From Austropuccinia psidii (Eukaryota > Basidiomycota > Pucciniomycetes > Pucciniales > Sphaerophragmiaceae), in contig JALGQZ010000001.1 in the NCBI GenBank assembly GCA_023105745.1, positions 44,168,082-44,232,081 of the forward strand: 64,000 nt of DNA. Direction: 5' to 3'. Positions within the stretch are counted from its first letter, which is position 1; every line of letters begins with the position of its first letter. A model generated the notes under the pieces. The model worked only from the letters and a program-made list of their open reading frames with translations, had not been told where the DNA came from and ran no database searches. Both the position numbers and the translations under genes were made by a program. Positions 12,601-24,246 of the stretch are shown piece after piece.

Positions 12601-13400
12601 TCCAAATAGTGGTGATAAGCAGGAGGGACTACCTTCAACATAGTTTCAATCTCTTCTGGCTCTTCCTCCTCATCCCACTGCTCCTCCAGGGAGGCATGAA
12701 AAGATAAAGGAGGAAGGTCCATATCCCCTTGAAAGAGATGAAGTGAAGATATAGCAACATCTTCTCCAACATCTTTTATCTCTTTGAAGACTTCATCTCT
12801 TAATGGAAGTAATGACTGAGAGGGAAAGATGGAGGGATTATGGACAGAAGGAGGAAGGGAAGGTGTTTTAAGTTCACCAACCAGAGCAACACTGTTGACA
12901 GCAGTGGAAAAGTCATTACTAGTAGAAGAAATAATACCACTAGAATCCTTATGACAAGAATCATAGGTGATCAATCCATTTTTCCAAGCAATAATGGGAT
13001 TAAAATGGTAAAGAAAATCATAGCCCAATATTAGGTCTTCTCCCTTGGGTGAATCTATAATAAAGAAATCCCATTCAAAGCTTGGGAAGGAAGGTAAATC
13101 AACAACCCACTTGGTATAATGGGTGATGAACAAGGAAGTGGATTCATTTGAATCCAAAATGAAAAGAGGAATCTTTTCAGGGAGCTCTGACATGGTCAAT
13201 GAGTACTTGAGAACAAAATTCTTTGCAATGAAGGAGTTTGTAGCACCAGAATCAATGAGAATACTTTAAAAAATATCAGAGATTGAAGAAAAAATAAGAA
13301 ATTTTAAAGACTTCTTGACACTAGTATTCAGAGTGCACAATTGTGCTCTTGAAGGAAATAAGTGAGAACCATTGAACACATCATGATTCCCACTCACGCT
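9678..13400 (-). pseudogene. Pol of element B (PR-RT-RH-IN-chromodomain) with six stops
   Basis: One reading frame carries the whole polyprotein but is cut by stops at about 13267 (TAA), 12414 (TAA), 11175 (TAA), 10716 (TAA), 10203 (TAA) and 10185 (TAG). No frameshift is needed between pieces. Protease has IDSGAT near 13245. RT has YVDD near 12065. RNase H follows. Integrase has an HHCC module (about 10850-11000) and a DDE core with MDF, SDRG and TERVN motifs. A chromodomain near 9700-9880 (EVAQVLDSK, YLVEWKGF, TTWEP) places B in the chromoviruses. The frame is -1 relative to gag and begins at the slippery site at gag's end. At least two stops (HVVKE-stop, SAI-stop) sit where glutamine is expected. 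Confidence 0.9.
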
Positions 13401-14602
13401 TTTCCCTGCTTGCTAGGGAAGCCTTTTGATGACCCTTGCCTATTCTCAGGCCTCTTGAAGCATTTTTCAAATGGGTGCTTTCCACCACAATAATTGCACA
13501 AGCCTTCTTTAATCCTCCTCTCCTTTTCAGAACCAATTAATTTGTTGTCCTTATTGAGGAGAGCAGCATGAGGCTTGTCTTTGGACACTTGAAAATTCTT
13601 CCCCTTCTTATTCTTCTTGTGATAAGGCTTCTTTGATGATGAACTTTGAGGGGGCTTGGAGAAGTTGGATTCATTTATTGGAGGCTTCTTCTCTTGATGA
13701 CTGCCCTTTTCCTTCTGCCTCTCATGGTACCTGGTATCTAATTCCAAGGTGATGTCCATGAGTTCTTGAAGAATATCAAAAGTTCCAGGGTGAGAAGCCA
13801 ATTGGGCCAACAATCTTTTTGCCAAGCCTCTCCTATACACATGAATATAGGCCCTTTCCCCCCAGTCTCCAATTCTTGACATTAGACTTCTGAAATCAGC
13901 TATGTACAAGGAAACTTGACCACTTTCCCTCATCCTCAAATTGTCCAACTCTTGTTCAGCTTTACTGACTTCATTAGGATCACCAAACAGAGTGAATAAC
14001 TGGGTTTCAAATAACTGCCAGTTATTGAGGAGATAAGATGGGTCTTTGTTGGAGATATTTGAGAGGTAAGGTTCAATCCATTTGCCAGCTCTACCAGTAA
14101 GAAAAGAAGTTGAGTAAAGCACCTTCTTCCTGTCAGAGAAGAAGTTTTCTGGGTCATTATGAAAGATTAATTGACAGGATTGAATGAATCCTCTCAATTT
14201 ATGAGCTTTAGTACCATCAAAAGAATCAGGTTCCTTCATTGATGGAGTCTTGAATGCAGGGACTTTTGAAGTGTCCCTTGGGGCAACTGCTTGAGTAAGC
14301 TGTCCCATAAACTGAGTCATTTGCTCCATCATCTTGAGGAAATTTGGTTCAGCTTGAGAGACAGAAAGTTGATTAGAAAGGGCTAGATTTGGAGCCTCAG
14401 GAGCACTTCCCAAGGCAGCTGCCGCTTCAGTCTCCTCAGATTCTTCCTCTTCCACAGACTCCTCCCCCTCCTCATCTTCAGCTTCCCCCAATCTACTTCT
14501 AGGCCCTTGAGAAACACCAGGATAACCACCCAATAGTCCAGAGAATGATCTTGATCTTCTAGACTTCACACCTCCTCTTCTGGAGGGTGCTGCTCCTTCC
14601 AT
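13394..14602 (-). CDS. Gag of element B (402 aa)
   Basis: Capsid and nucleocapsid protein of the retrotransposon. I start it at the ATG at 14602; a longer frame from 14620 begins with TTG. Visible are a retrotransposon-gag domain (about residues 120-300, with FLTGRAGKW and LDNLRMRESG), a lysine-rich tail, and one CX2CX3HX4C zinc knuckle (C369, C372, H376, C381). Acidic and proline-rich sequence fills the first 100 residues. The frame is complete although pol is badly broken. It stops two codons after a GGGAAAA slippery sequence in the correct phase to send ribosomes into pol. Confidence 0.9.
   Translation of the reverse strand: MEGAAPSRRGGVKSRRSRSFSGLLGGYPGVSQGPRSRLGEAEDEEGEESVEEEESEETEAAAALGSAPEAPNLALSNQLSVSQAEPNFLKMMEQMTQFMGQLTQAVAPRDTSKVPAFKTPSMKEPDSFDGTKAHKLRGFIQSCQLIFHNDPENFFSDRKKVLYSTSFLTGRAGKWIEPYLSNISNKDPSYLLNNWQLFETQLFTLFGDPNEVSKAEQELDNLRMRESGQVSLYIADFRSLMSRIGDWGERAYIHVYRRGLAKRLLAQLASHPGTFDILQELMDITLELDTRYHERQKEKGSHQEKKPPINESNFSKPPQSSSSKKPYHKKNKKGKNFQVSKDKPHAALLNKDNKLIGSEKERRIKEGLCNYCGGKHPFEKCFKRPENRQGSSKGFPSKQGKA
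13400..13406 (-). other. Putative -1 frameshift heptamer GGGAAAA
   Basis: In gag phase the minus strand reads G GGA AAA GCG TGA, a canonical X XXY YYZ heptamer two codons before the stop. Slipping back one base continues as SVSGNHDVFNGS in exactly the pol frame. No downstream pseudoknot was worked out. Confidence 0.65.
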
Positions 14603-14655
14603 TGGTGGTCCTCTGTCCAAATTTGCCCTCAGTTGATGAACTTATGGTGTGCAGT
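14603..14655 (-). other. End of element B leader and AGT target duplication of C
   Basis: Short leader segment before gag. AGT at 14653-14655 matches AGT at 37165-37167 on the far side of element C. Confidence 0.75.
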
Positions 14656-14701
14656 CACCAGGGCGAATCTCGTGTCAATCGTCGGCGATTGACTTCACGT
14701 C
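14656..14701 (+). repeat. Left terminal inverted repeat of element C
   Basis: Starts CACCAGGGCG. It contains a perfect hairpin (arms GTCAATCG and CGATTGAC, loop TCGG). The right end has the same hairpin with a compensating base-pair change. Confidence 0.8.
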
Positions 14702-15362
14702 AAGCAAACGTCAAGCAGGATAAAAGTCAAGCTCACGTCAAGCAAAAATCAAGCGAACATCGAGCACACGTCCTACTCTTGTCTCACACCAAATCCTGTG
14801 AGATGCACCAATATTGGTTCCCCTGTGCCTTCAACTCAGATTCCTCACCACCTGATCATCCCGCAACCGTCTGATGGTTGGTAAAAATTACACAAGACCC
14901 TCCTGTTTGCACAAACACACATCAAAGAGGTCCTTCAGCCAGTCTTGATGTAGGCGGGGGGTTTGACTTCACCAGGTCATCCATAAAAGGACTCCGCCTG
15001 AGCGGGATTGTCGTTTTGCAGGTGACACTGGTAGAGCCCGCCGCACAATACCATGTGTGCGGGTGCACTTGCGTGTGCATTGGCGTGTGCGGGTGCGGGT
15101 GCGCAAGGGCCGCTTCCCCTTCCAACATTATGATGGCGCAGTTAGAAATTTTGGATGCTGTGAAAGGTGAGTGTGTGGGTCATTTGATCATTGAATTTGG
15201 CTTATTCACACTGTACCCAATGTCAAAATAGTAAGTTCTTTGTGGCAATGTGAAATAATGGGCTTTGCTTGTCACAATGGCATGTCTCTGTCACTAAATT
15301 TTGAGGCAGTTATTTCACTAGCAAAATTGCTAATGAATCTGAGAGATTTGCATTTCTGTAGA
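14702..15362. other. Subterminal region of element C, left
   Basis: Multiple CACGTCAAGC or CGTCAAGC words follow the inverted repeat (14690-14780), as expected of subterminal transposase-binding repeats in CACTA elements. Near 15060-15110 there is a GTGCGGGTGC-rich stretch. No gene is seen. Confidence 0.55.
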
Positions 15363-18300
15363 CTAAATTTCATGAAATAACGGCTTTATCATTACAAGCA
15401 GTCCACATGACAGAACTTTGTTATAATACAATCCACAGTTACCTTCTATTTCTTCTTCATATATAATCAAGTGTCCATCATCAAAACCAACAGCTTTATA
15501 TATATTCAGATGCGGCCAATCTGGTAAGAAATTTACATCAATCTTCAAAGTTTTTAAGATCAAAAAGTTATTGTTCAGTATGCTAGATGGCTCAGAGACT
15601 TTAAAAATGCTATTAATAATACCAAATCGTTGTGAGTTGCCCCTCAGAAAACATATCACACTGTTGCTGACATTTTTGGATTCAGTTGAAAATATATTTT
15701 TCCCAATATTAATGTTTGAAACTGGAAAATACCAAGGTGAGACAATCCTTGAAGTGGGATGACTTGTGGATTGCATGGTAGTGTCTAAGCTGATCCAATC
15801 AACTATTTCCCTTGTTGCATGAAAATTCTGTAAGTACTCAACCAGGAAATCATAATTTTCTTGGTCATGGCGGGATGGTTTGTTATATTTATGGTCATTG
15901 AACAGGGCAGGTGGCTGTGATTCAGAAAGCTGTTTTATTTCACATGGCACGGATGGGTATTTCAGGAGAACAGAAAGGTTGGAACATAGACAGATATGTT
16001 GAAGTAAGGTTTTATCTATATCATCTATTTAGAGTTGCAAGAAGTTGATCTTATTCAGTTCAGGTGTTTAATCAATGTGAATATATTGATCTTATTAATT
16101 GATGTACATATTTTGTTATTTGTTGGCATTTTTGCAAATACTCCAATCAAGTGCTCATAACCCCATGTGGCTGAGGCTTGTGCTGGGCCCCAACGTTGGA
16201 AGAGTTCGGGAATATGATCAGCAAAATGATGATTTGGTTTACTTTTCTGTTTTGGGAACAGGAGTTGATTGGAAAGGCGGAGTTTTTTCCAATGTTCAGC
16301 AAATGCAGTCGCATCTCCTATTGAAACAGTCCAACTTGTGGCAATGTTGATAGCACTAATCAAATGGAATGTATTCTTGGTTATTTCATTTGCAAGTTCT
16401 TCTGACTGACCCATTTCTTTTTGAATGTTCGCCGATTGGTGTACATCTAATGACATCTGTTGACTGAGCATTAAAAATGGAATATAGACCTTATATAAGA
16501 GAGCCCATTCAGCGGCTTTTAAGCTACCATGAGAGGGGGAACCCATGTTGCGAGGTACTCTTGTCCATGATGAGGGAATTATCGTCTCAGATATGATTTG
16601 ACGGAGATGCTCCAGAGCCTCACCCTTGATCTGGTGATCACTCAGTGCAGTGATATCCAATTCAGAGGGGATTTCAGAAGTGGTGATGTAATCGGCATCA
16701 AATGAAGGAATCTCCGCAGAACCACTAGATGGATGTTCTGTGTTAGGGGTGGGGAGTGGCTCATTTATTATTTTTGCTGCGTCTCTTCTCAGGGAGCGGG
16801 CCTCTCTCAATGTGATTTTATCAAGAGAGCTGTTGGAGGTCATGGAATCTGAGTCTGAACTGTTGGTGTTATTGGATTTCCTGCGGGACCTGAGGTAAAT
16901 TTTTGATTTGGACTCTGGAATGCACAATTTGAAAGTTTCATGATCCTTCAAAATTCCAAGTATTAAATTATGCATTGTGTCAAGATTAACCATTCTGGTT
17001 GCATCCCAATACGGAAGGTCTTCTAAAATTGAATATCGCACTCCATACTCAGAGAAAATTGCTCGTCTTTGTTGTGGGGTTGCCCGAAGCCATTTGGCAA
17101 TGGTTGATTTATGATTTTGATATGAGCGTGTGTAGTGAAATTGAGGACCAATTTCATCAATTTGAGCTTTGTGAATGGTGCAAAAATTACAAAAGTGGTT
17201 GCCTGAATGGGAAATAAATCCAGTAAGCTTGCGCATGACAACCACATCCGCAATGGCTGTGAGAATGGCAACACGGATAAAGGATCCTGAAGGACCTGTT
17301 GAGGTGGGTGAAAAATGGTAACCTTGCCATAGCTCTTTGAGCTCCTTGATGAGTGGAATTAATAAATAAGTCAATTGAAGGGAAGTTGGCTCCTTCGGAC
17401 CAGGGATGATTCCTGCAACATAGACATTCTCTGGCTTCAATCTTTCACTTGGGGGGATATTAAGACAAATAAGCATGATAGGTCCAATGCTGGCCAACCG
17501 GGTGGACTTTCCATGTGCATTAAACCAGTCCACATAAATGGAGAAGGCCAATGCACCAGGAATGGACATGAATGGGGGGTCATGGATATTTCTAGTGCAG
17601 TGAAGCGTCTCCAGACCAATCCATCCCAGACGTCACGTTTTGGGGAATCTTCGGGAGTTTGGGATTGTTGATGTTGATTCAGAATGTCCATAATTCCAGC
17701 CCGCTGGAGAAATCTGGCAAGCCAATTTTTGAATGGTTGATACATGAAATGTTTTGTTGGTATAAATTTTTGCTTCATGTTGGTGGTGTTTTGGGTGTGG
17801 GCTTCAAATGAATAGATGAATTTGCCTAATGATTGTGTGCAAGGGGGATCATGATCATTTGGGTCATTATGGCGTTGACAGTGGGGTTGGTCAGTTGTGA
17901 CTGATTCAGTAAGGCCATTAAGAGAGAAACATTGAGGACAACATATATAGTTTTGAATCACTGGCTCCAATTGGAGATGTTCAAATATGGTACTCAGATC
18001 TTGAGGTATATGGAATGCAGGAAGGGGGGACCACCAGAGCTTGAGATGCTGGACTTGATCAGCAGGTTAAGGGCGGGGTTGAGAATGCGTGAAGCCCTGC
18101 AGGGTATATTATACCTTAATGATAGAATGGCAGATATTATCATTCCAAGGTCTTGTGGAGGAAGGGTATGACTGCTGCTGTATGGGTTCTGTGCAATTGA
18201 ATTGAGCCCCGGTGCTGTGGAGAAGGTGCTTTGGGTCAATTGTGAATAATCAGCTGGGAATATTTGATCCAAAAGAAGTTGTGGGCAATCAGATCCTGAT

Positions 18301-18485
18301 GCAGAAGTAGGGATGTTTGGAAGAGATTTTGGTGCAATGGTTGATTTGAGCTTTTTAATGTGCTGTTTATATTGGAAAGGTGTGAAGGCAACTCCAGGCC
18401 TATCACCCTCAGGGGAAGAGTGTGTTTGAGTTGAGCAGTGTTGACACATGCATATACGCATTGAGGAATAGCGGCGGGTTGTCAT
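15363..18485 (-). pseudogene. Tnp2-type (CACTA/EnSpm) transposase, probably frameshifted
   Basis: Would cut and paste element C. The central part (17569-16104) has the Tnp2 pattern: DWFNAHG near its start, then LNIPPSERL, AGIIPGPKEP, a segment with FCNFC cysteines, and NLDTMHNLILG. The N-terminal part (18485 onward) has CQHC and CCPQC cysteine pairs that could bind zinc. The C-terminal piece (about 16019-15363) joins through a GT-AG intron (about 16103-16020), giving KIYDIDKTLLQH across the junction. Near 17600 the frame changes by one base with no plausible intron, so a 1-nt deletion is likely. Another frame change near 18000-18080 may be an intron. It is transcribed away from the companion ORF at 19581. 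Confidence 0.8.
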
Positions 18486-19580
18486 TGTTGCAGGAATTGG
18501 GAGTACGGTTGGTTTGTGTATAAATATCTATGGCTGATGTGAAAGTGTTTAGGAGTGTTATCAATTGGCAAAAAAATTGAGTGATTATTTATGAAGGGGG
18601 AGATGATTTGAGCCATCTGAGAGTTTTATCCCATTTGTAATGGTGCGTGAGCTGCAGCTGGTGGAGTGTAACATCTCTCATCTGGATGGCGGAATTGGTT
18701 AGGAGTTTAATTGGGTAAAATGCCATGCTGCTCAATGCTCATACATATTCTATTTTATTTACACATGGCGATACTGTGGTTTTGACCCTTGAGGGGTGTT
18801 CCAATAGGGATGTGTCAACATTGATTTGGGGGATTGACATTCAAACCATGTACGCCGGCACGCCATCTTACATGGCTTAAACCTTATTACAGACATAACA
18901 ATATAACTCTATTACATAAAAGGTTGGAGTGCAGCTAAAGTCTTGGTATTTGGTTTGAGTGCAGCAGGCTTTTAATCGGTTGGAATGTGATTTGGATTCT
19001 CTTGCCTTTATTGAAAAGGTGATGTCTCTTTTGTGGGTAAATCCTTCATGAATATACCCCTTTACAGATGTACAATGCTGTGGAATTTCAATTCATATAT
19101 TGGCAGTTTGGATAATTCACAAAATGTGACAATGGGGAGGCAGAAATGTTACCAAATATGATTACTTATGGATGATGGGTCCCCTTTGAGATCAAGGAAA
19201 TATTACATTATATGGATGTAGGCCGTGCCGGGTGGTTTCCGATAAAAGCGGAGGAGCTCAAGAGGAGGCAGGGAGAATTCTCCTAAAAAGAGGCTTATTG
19301 GAATTTCACGCAACACTTAGTTCCAACTATTCATAGAATTTTTCTATTCTAAATTTGAAAAGATTTCATCTCATATCACTCTATTTTATCATAATACTGA
19401 GGTGTTTTATCTAGTTAAAAATATTAGTGTACTTTTTCGGCCCTTATGTCATCTTTCAAGTCACATAAATCCCGTTGAGGTTCTGTTCATGACTCAAATA
19501 GTGAATCTAGCATAGAATATGTTCAAACACACTAACCATTGAGCCCCAACATTCCTCTCACAACCCCTATTGCATCCTCA
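18486..19580. promoter_or_regulatory. Divergent intergenic region between transposase and companion ORF
   Basis: About 1.1 kb with no ORF of note, between two divergently transcribed genes, so it should hold both promoters. It contains a palindromic motif at 18847-18876 (arms CCATGTA and TACATGG) related to those at 29305, 31203 and 34059. Confidence 0.45.
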
Positions 19581-21507
19581 ATGAATGTATCAGGTCTTAA
19601 CATTGATGTGGGCAATCCAAAGGCTCCAACTTCAAGCACTTGGTCGATCCCAAATATTTCCGTCACTCCAATTCCCCCGAATCCCACTAATACACAAACG
19701 CATGTGTCTCAGGGGCCAGAAGGCACACCTGAAATCTCATCACATGCTAATCCCCAATCAAAATTTCCACGTGAGTTCCTCCTTAATCCCGGTCAGAATC
19801 CAGTCGCATCCCAGGATCCCTTTGGCCAAAGTAAACAGCCAACCCTCAATATTCCATCAGGATCTCAGATTCATGTGGGTGATGAAAGGCGCGTGGATGG
19901 GGGGCGACGAAAAAGACCATTGGAGAATGTAACTTGGAGTGGTCTGTCGGAGGGAAATCCAGGATTGACGCTTCATCAAAGTAAGTCATTTTAATTTCGG
20001 AGTATAACCTTTTCCACAATTTGATATGTTTGTTTCATGGGTTAGATATGGCACCTAAAGGCAAGTCAGTCCGATCTTAGGAGCCAATTGAAGATTGTGA
20101 GTATGACCAGTCTTCATTAATTTTTTGATGTGTTAACTGATGATGTGCATGGCAGGTGATGAACTTTATGCATCTTCACCTCTGGTCCATAAAGAGAAAG
20201 TCACTGGATGTCATCATCCATATGCCTCCAAACCAAGAACAGCTCATGCCAGTTCATCAAGAGAAAAAATGGTGGATGATGAGGATGAGAACATGTCTCC
20301 GACTCAAATGGAAACAAATGATGAACCAAGGAGTCACAATTTCACGGCGCATGAGCATGGCACTCAGTCAAATAATGAGTTCACCCATCCTCAAATGGGC
20401 CTTTCCCAGAGTATGCTTGAACAATCAGAGGTCAGACAGCAAAGGAACCAGGCTCGTAAAGCTCACAATGTGGCAAAACGTGCAAGCCAGAAGGAGCAAC
20501 AAAAATGGCTGAAAGCAGAACTTCCAGAGAATGTCCATGGAATGAGATCAGCAGTACATGCACATTGCCTGTTCCTACTCAAAGTTAGGGATAAAGATTT
20601 TTCCTCACTACCAACACCACCCAGCACAGAAGAGCGTGAAATTGCAATTCAAGTGGCTGGTCATCTCGGATATGTCCCCGAGGATGTTTTCAATGAGCCA
20701 TCAACACATGTTCAGTCTCAGGGTTTTCAAAGCTACTGCAAAAATGAGCTCCACAAGCTAGGACTAAAGCGATTCACTTGGGACTGGGAGAGCTCATGGC
20801 AAAATCCGTTCAATGAGCTGATGTCTATGGTGTTTTACCGTACATTCCGTCTTGCACTGGTCAGCACCGAGTATCATCATTACTGTTGGAACAAGGATCA
20901 TAATAACTATGGGGTCGTGACGGCTTTAATGGAGCAATATTTCACTTATTTGAAAAGAGAATGGAAGTCTATTCAAAAGGATGCCGAGTATTTGGTTAAA
21001 AAGAAGGAGAATCAAAAGCTCGCGAAGATTTGTCAAAGGGTTAGTTAATGTATCTCTTCTTCATTGTGAGCAAAGACTGATGATAATCTACTTCATTATG
21101 TGCAGACCTGTGAGCGCCGTCGTGAATGGTGTGATACGGCTAAATTTCCCATTCTAGCATCACAATTCAATGACCCTCGAGTATGTTCAGATACTGAGGA
21201 GGTACTGGAAAATGGCCGTCAAGTTTACCGCAAAGTGGGATTACGCTGGCGCTCCCAGTTATTTAATGAATTGGTATTAAAAATGGATCGAGACATAGAG
21301 TTTTGTAATTGCATTAAAAAAAAGGGTAAAAAAACTATTGATAGATTGCCAGAATTACGATCGACAGATGATGGTGATATTCCGGAAGGCTTATCATTTC
21401 AGGTATTTGATCAAGATTGGCTCAAAGGCTGTAGTAAGATGCAGACTAGCGCCCTCAAGATACTTGACATGCCAGTTATTAGGCCGAATGGTGATGCTCT
21501 GCAATAA
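19581..21507 (+). pseudogene. Companion ORF of the CACTA transposase, one stop codon
   Basis: I do not recognise a named domain. Four exons join in frame: 19581-19980, 20046-20096, 20156-21039 and 21106-21507, with GTAAGT, GTGAGT and GTTAGT donors. The result is about 578 residues but has one TAG at 20078-20080 in the short second exon. The first 130 residues are S/P/T/N-rich. The rest is basic and helical-looking, with a KAHNVAKRASQKEQQKWLKAEL stretch, a KRFTWDWESSWQNPFN core and cysteines near CERRREWC. Its place beside Tnp2 suggests an accessory DNA-binding protein like plant TnpA, but that is inference. It could start at the in-frame ATG at 20048. Confidence 0.6.
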
Positions 21508-21515
21508 CTTAGTAA

Positions 21516-21812
21516 TATAAATGTATAGCACCGTTACAAATTAACATTTTGTGAATTATTTGTGCAGGTGTAATACAATCTGAGTATTATTTCTTAAAGA
21601 TGCAACAACTTGCTAAATATGTCAGAATATAGACAATATGAATTGGAACGTATCACCGTCTCCCTTAGAAATAAGACTCTATTGCTCATTTTCATTGAGG
21701 AAATATTGAAGGAGTTTGATCCAACTCATGGTGTTCATAATTGTGGACCTATGCCAGGGTGAACAAGAGTTATCAACTTGGTCAAACACAAATTATATAA
21801 TATCAGTAAGGC
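21516..21812. other. Intergenic region between convergent genes
   Basis: About 300 bp between the companion ORF and the end of the SNF2 gene. Only short AT-rich sequence is seen, probably the two 3' ends. Confidence 0.4.
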
Positions 21813-24246
21813 TCACGCAGTTAATGATTTTTTCTTTTCTTGGACCTATTGGTGTTTGGAAAATGGCATTTCCATAAGGAAGGATTTTAGAATAGCAATA
21901 CAATTAGGGTCAAAGATGATCTTGAAAGGTACCTTCCGCATGTTGACCTCAACTGAATGAGGAGTGATATAGTGGATGACCTTTACAGGTTGTTGTTGCC
22001 CAATACGATGGAGTCGATCAACAGCCTGAGCCTCAATGGCTGGGTTCCAATTGGGCTCCTGGAAATGTGGATGTCAGGGGCCGCAAATCAGGGCAGAATT
22101 TTGGGGGTCCCCTCACCATTAAATAGACCGTATTAGCACAAGCTATATTGAGGCCAGTTCCAGCTGCGGAAATGGATGCAATCAGTACTTCACATTCAGG
22201 ATTATTGAAGAAATTCTCCAGTGCCTTCTCCTGTGCTCGTGCTGTAATTGTTCCATCAATTCGTGCTGAAAGGATAGAGTGATGGGCAATTGCAATACCA
22301 ATTCTACAATATGAAAAAGTCAGATGGATTCAATTGTTAATGGATGCATATTAGAATTAACGCACAAATCTAGAAATTGGGTCCATTGGGTATAAACCAC
22401 CGATTTGGTTGGACCACACCTTGTTTGTTTGTTCTTCATTAAGCTTTGTAGGAGGTGTGCAATTTTACTACTCATCATGCATGTTTCCACATCCACAATA
22501 GTTCGTGTGATTGTTGGGGAGTTATCCTGAGTGCTCCTGCCCTCAGGGTCTTCCAAATCCGCCTCCGCAATTGTGTTAAGCATGATGTGATGGTTACAAC
22601 ATATTCGCAGCTTATTAATATTTCTGAAAAATTCTCCTGGTCCTTTGCTTTTGGATGATAGGAATTCTTCATATAGTATGGAATATTCTTGCTGCATGGT
22701 CGGGTTGAGTGGGAGCAGCTCATAATGATGGCTAATAGTGGGGAGGGATTCGAGATGTGTGGTTTTGGTGCGGCGCAAACTTAAATGCCGCAATGCCAAA
22801 TGCAAGATATCATTGCAGCCTTTGGAAAGACTAATCAGGATGAATGGTGACCAGTTATCTTGATCGGCACTCTGGGGTTGAGTGATGAATGATATTATGC
22901 CCAAAAGGTCATAAATGGTGTTGTGAATAGGTGTGCCCGTTAAACATATTTGACAGGATGAAAGGAGGCTATTAATGGCACGGTGAGTGGCAGTGTATTG
23001 AGAGCGAATATAGCTATAAGATGGGTCAAGTGTTATTGGATATAAAAGGTAATTTGAATCATTTAAGATCAGACACTCACTGTGCTTCATCTAAAATTAT
23101 ACAATGCCAATTGATTTGAAAAATGAATGATGTAGAGGTATTGGTTTGCTTAAATTCTTGGGTGATAGTATTGTAAGAAGTGATGATGATATCATATTTT
23201 AAGATGTCCTCTTTGGATAATGAGTGACGAGTGGGACCATGGTAGATTTTGCAATGCAGCGCTCCAGCCTGAGCATGCTTGGATATTTCTGATTGCCAGT
23301 TGGTAATTAAGCGAGGGGGGCAGATGATCATGGTGGGCATGGAGCGATGGGGGTTTGAAATCATCCACTCCTTGGAGGTACCAATTAGAGCAATGGCCTG
23401 AATGGTTTTACCTAATCCCATATTATCCGCGAGCAGTCCTCCAAGAGGGGTATTGGTCGAAAGGGATTCAAATGAGCTAATGACCTTGTTTGTAATGATG
23501 TGCCTGGCATTGAAAGTGGATCCTGGGGGTGAGGTGGCCCAAAGGTTACGGGCTGATTGGCCATTGGGGATTTCTCGATCCCAGAGAAAAGCTAGTCCGG
23601 TCTTTTGATGAGGGAGGAGGGGGGTTTGAATAATGGCATGGGGCGGGGTCATCATGGGGAGGTCTGATCCACTGGGTAATTGTATGAGTTTTTGCTTGGA
23701 AATCAATGATGAAACAGCAGGATATGAAACTGGCGTCGAGCTTGAAGCGGGAAATGTTGGAGTGAAGAGTTGACATTGACTATGAGTATTACAGTCATAT
23801 TCTTTGGGCATTTTAAGCTTGAAATCTTGTGTTCGAAAGCTTTCCATTATGAATAAAATGTTTAGATACCATGTGAAGAACATCAATGCTAGATTGGGTT
23901 TCTGAGATGAGGAGGGATCATTTGCATCAGTCATATATACTCCCTCAACAAATAATATTTGAGAAGGATTGGATTGGCAATTTTCAATCCATGCCCCACC
24001 AGGACCACAGTGCATGAACGTTTTTGGTGCCCCAAGGAATGGTATCAACGTTTTGGAAAGGGTTCCAGGTAGAGAGCCAATAGCATGCTGGTGATTGGGG
24101 AGATAAACAAATATGTTGTGTTGATTGTGCCATATGATAATCCAAGAAGCTAAGTGGGAATTCTCAGGATTTAAGGTTACATCACTATTTATTTGAATAC
24201 AAATATTAATCATCCCAATGCAAAGAGGTTGTGAAGGGGTTGACAT
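21813..24246 (-). CDS. SNF2-family helicase-like ATPase, five exons, apparently intact
   Basis: Chromatin or DNA-translocase ATPase of the SWI2/SNF2 superfamily, Rad5/Rad16-like by motif order. Exons 24246-23081, 23013-22366, 22303-22117, 22058-21933 and 21845-21813 join with correct phases into about 719 residues without a stop. Motif I is NMGLGKT (Lys280). The DEAH box is created only by splicing, since DEA plus a split CA|C codon gives histidine; unspliced it reads DEAQ. Motif III is TGTPIHN. Motif V is AAGTGLN and motif VI QAVDRLHRIGQ. The last 33-bp exon gives VQEKKKSLTA. The N-terminal 250 residues show no recognised domain; no RING finger is visible. Conserved splicing and an open frame suggest a recent or still functional copy. 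Confidence 0.85.

Noticed and set aside
15363..18485. KDZ (Kyakuja-Dileera-Zisupton) transposase
   Set aside because: The AGIIPGPKEP and NLDTMHNLILG blocks, the CACC-type ends and the 3-bp duplication fit Tnp2/CACTA better; KDZ hallmarks were not seen.
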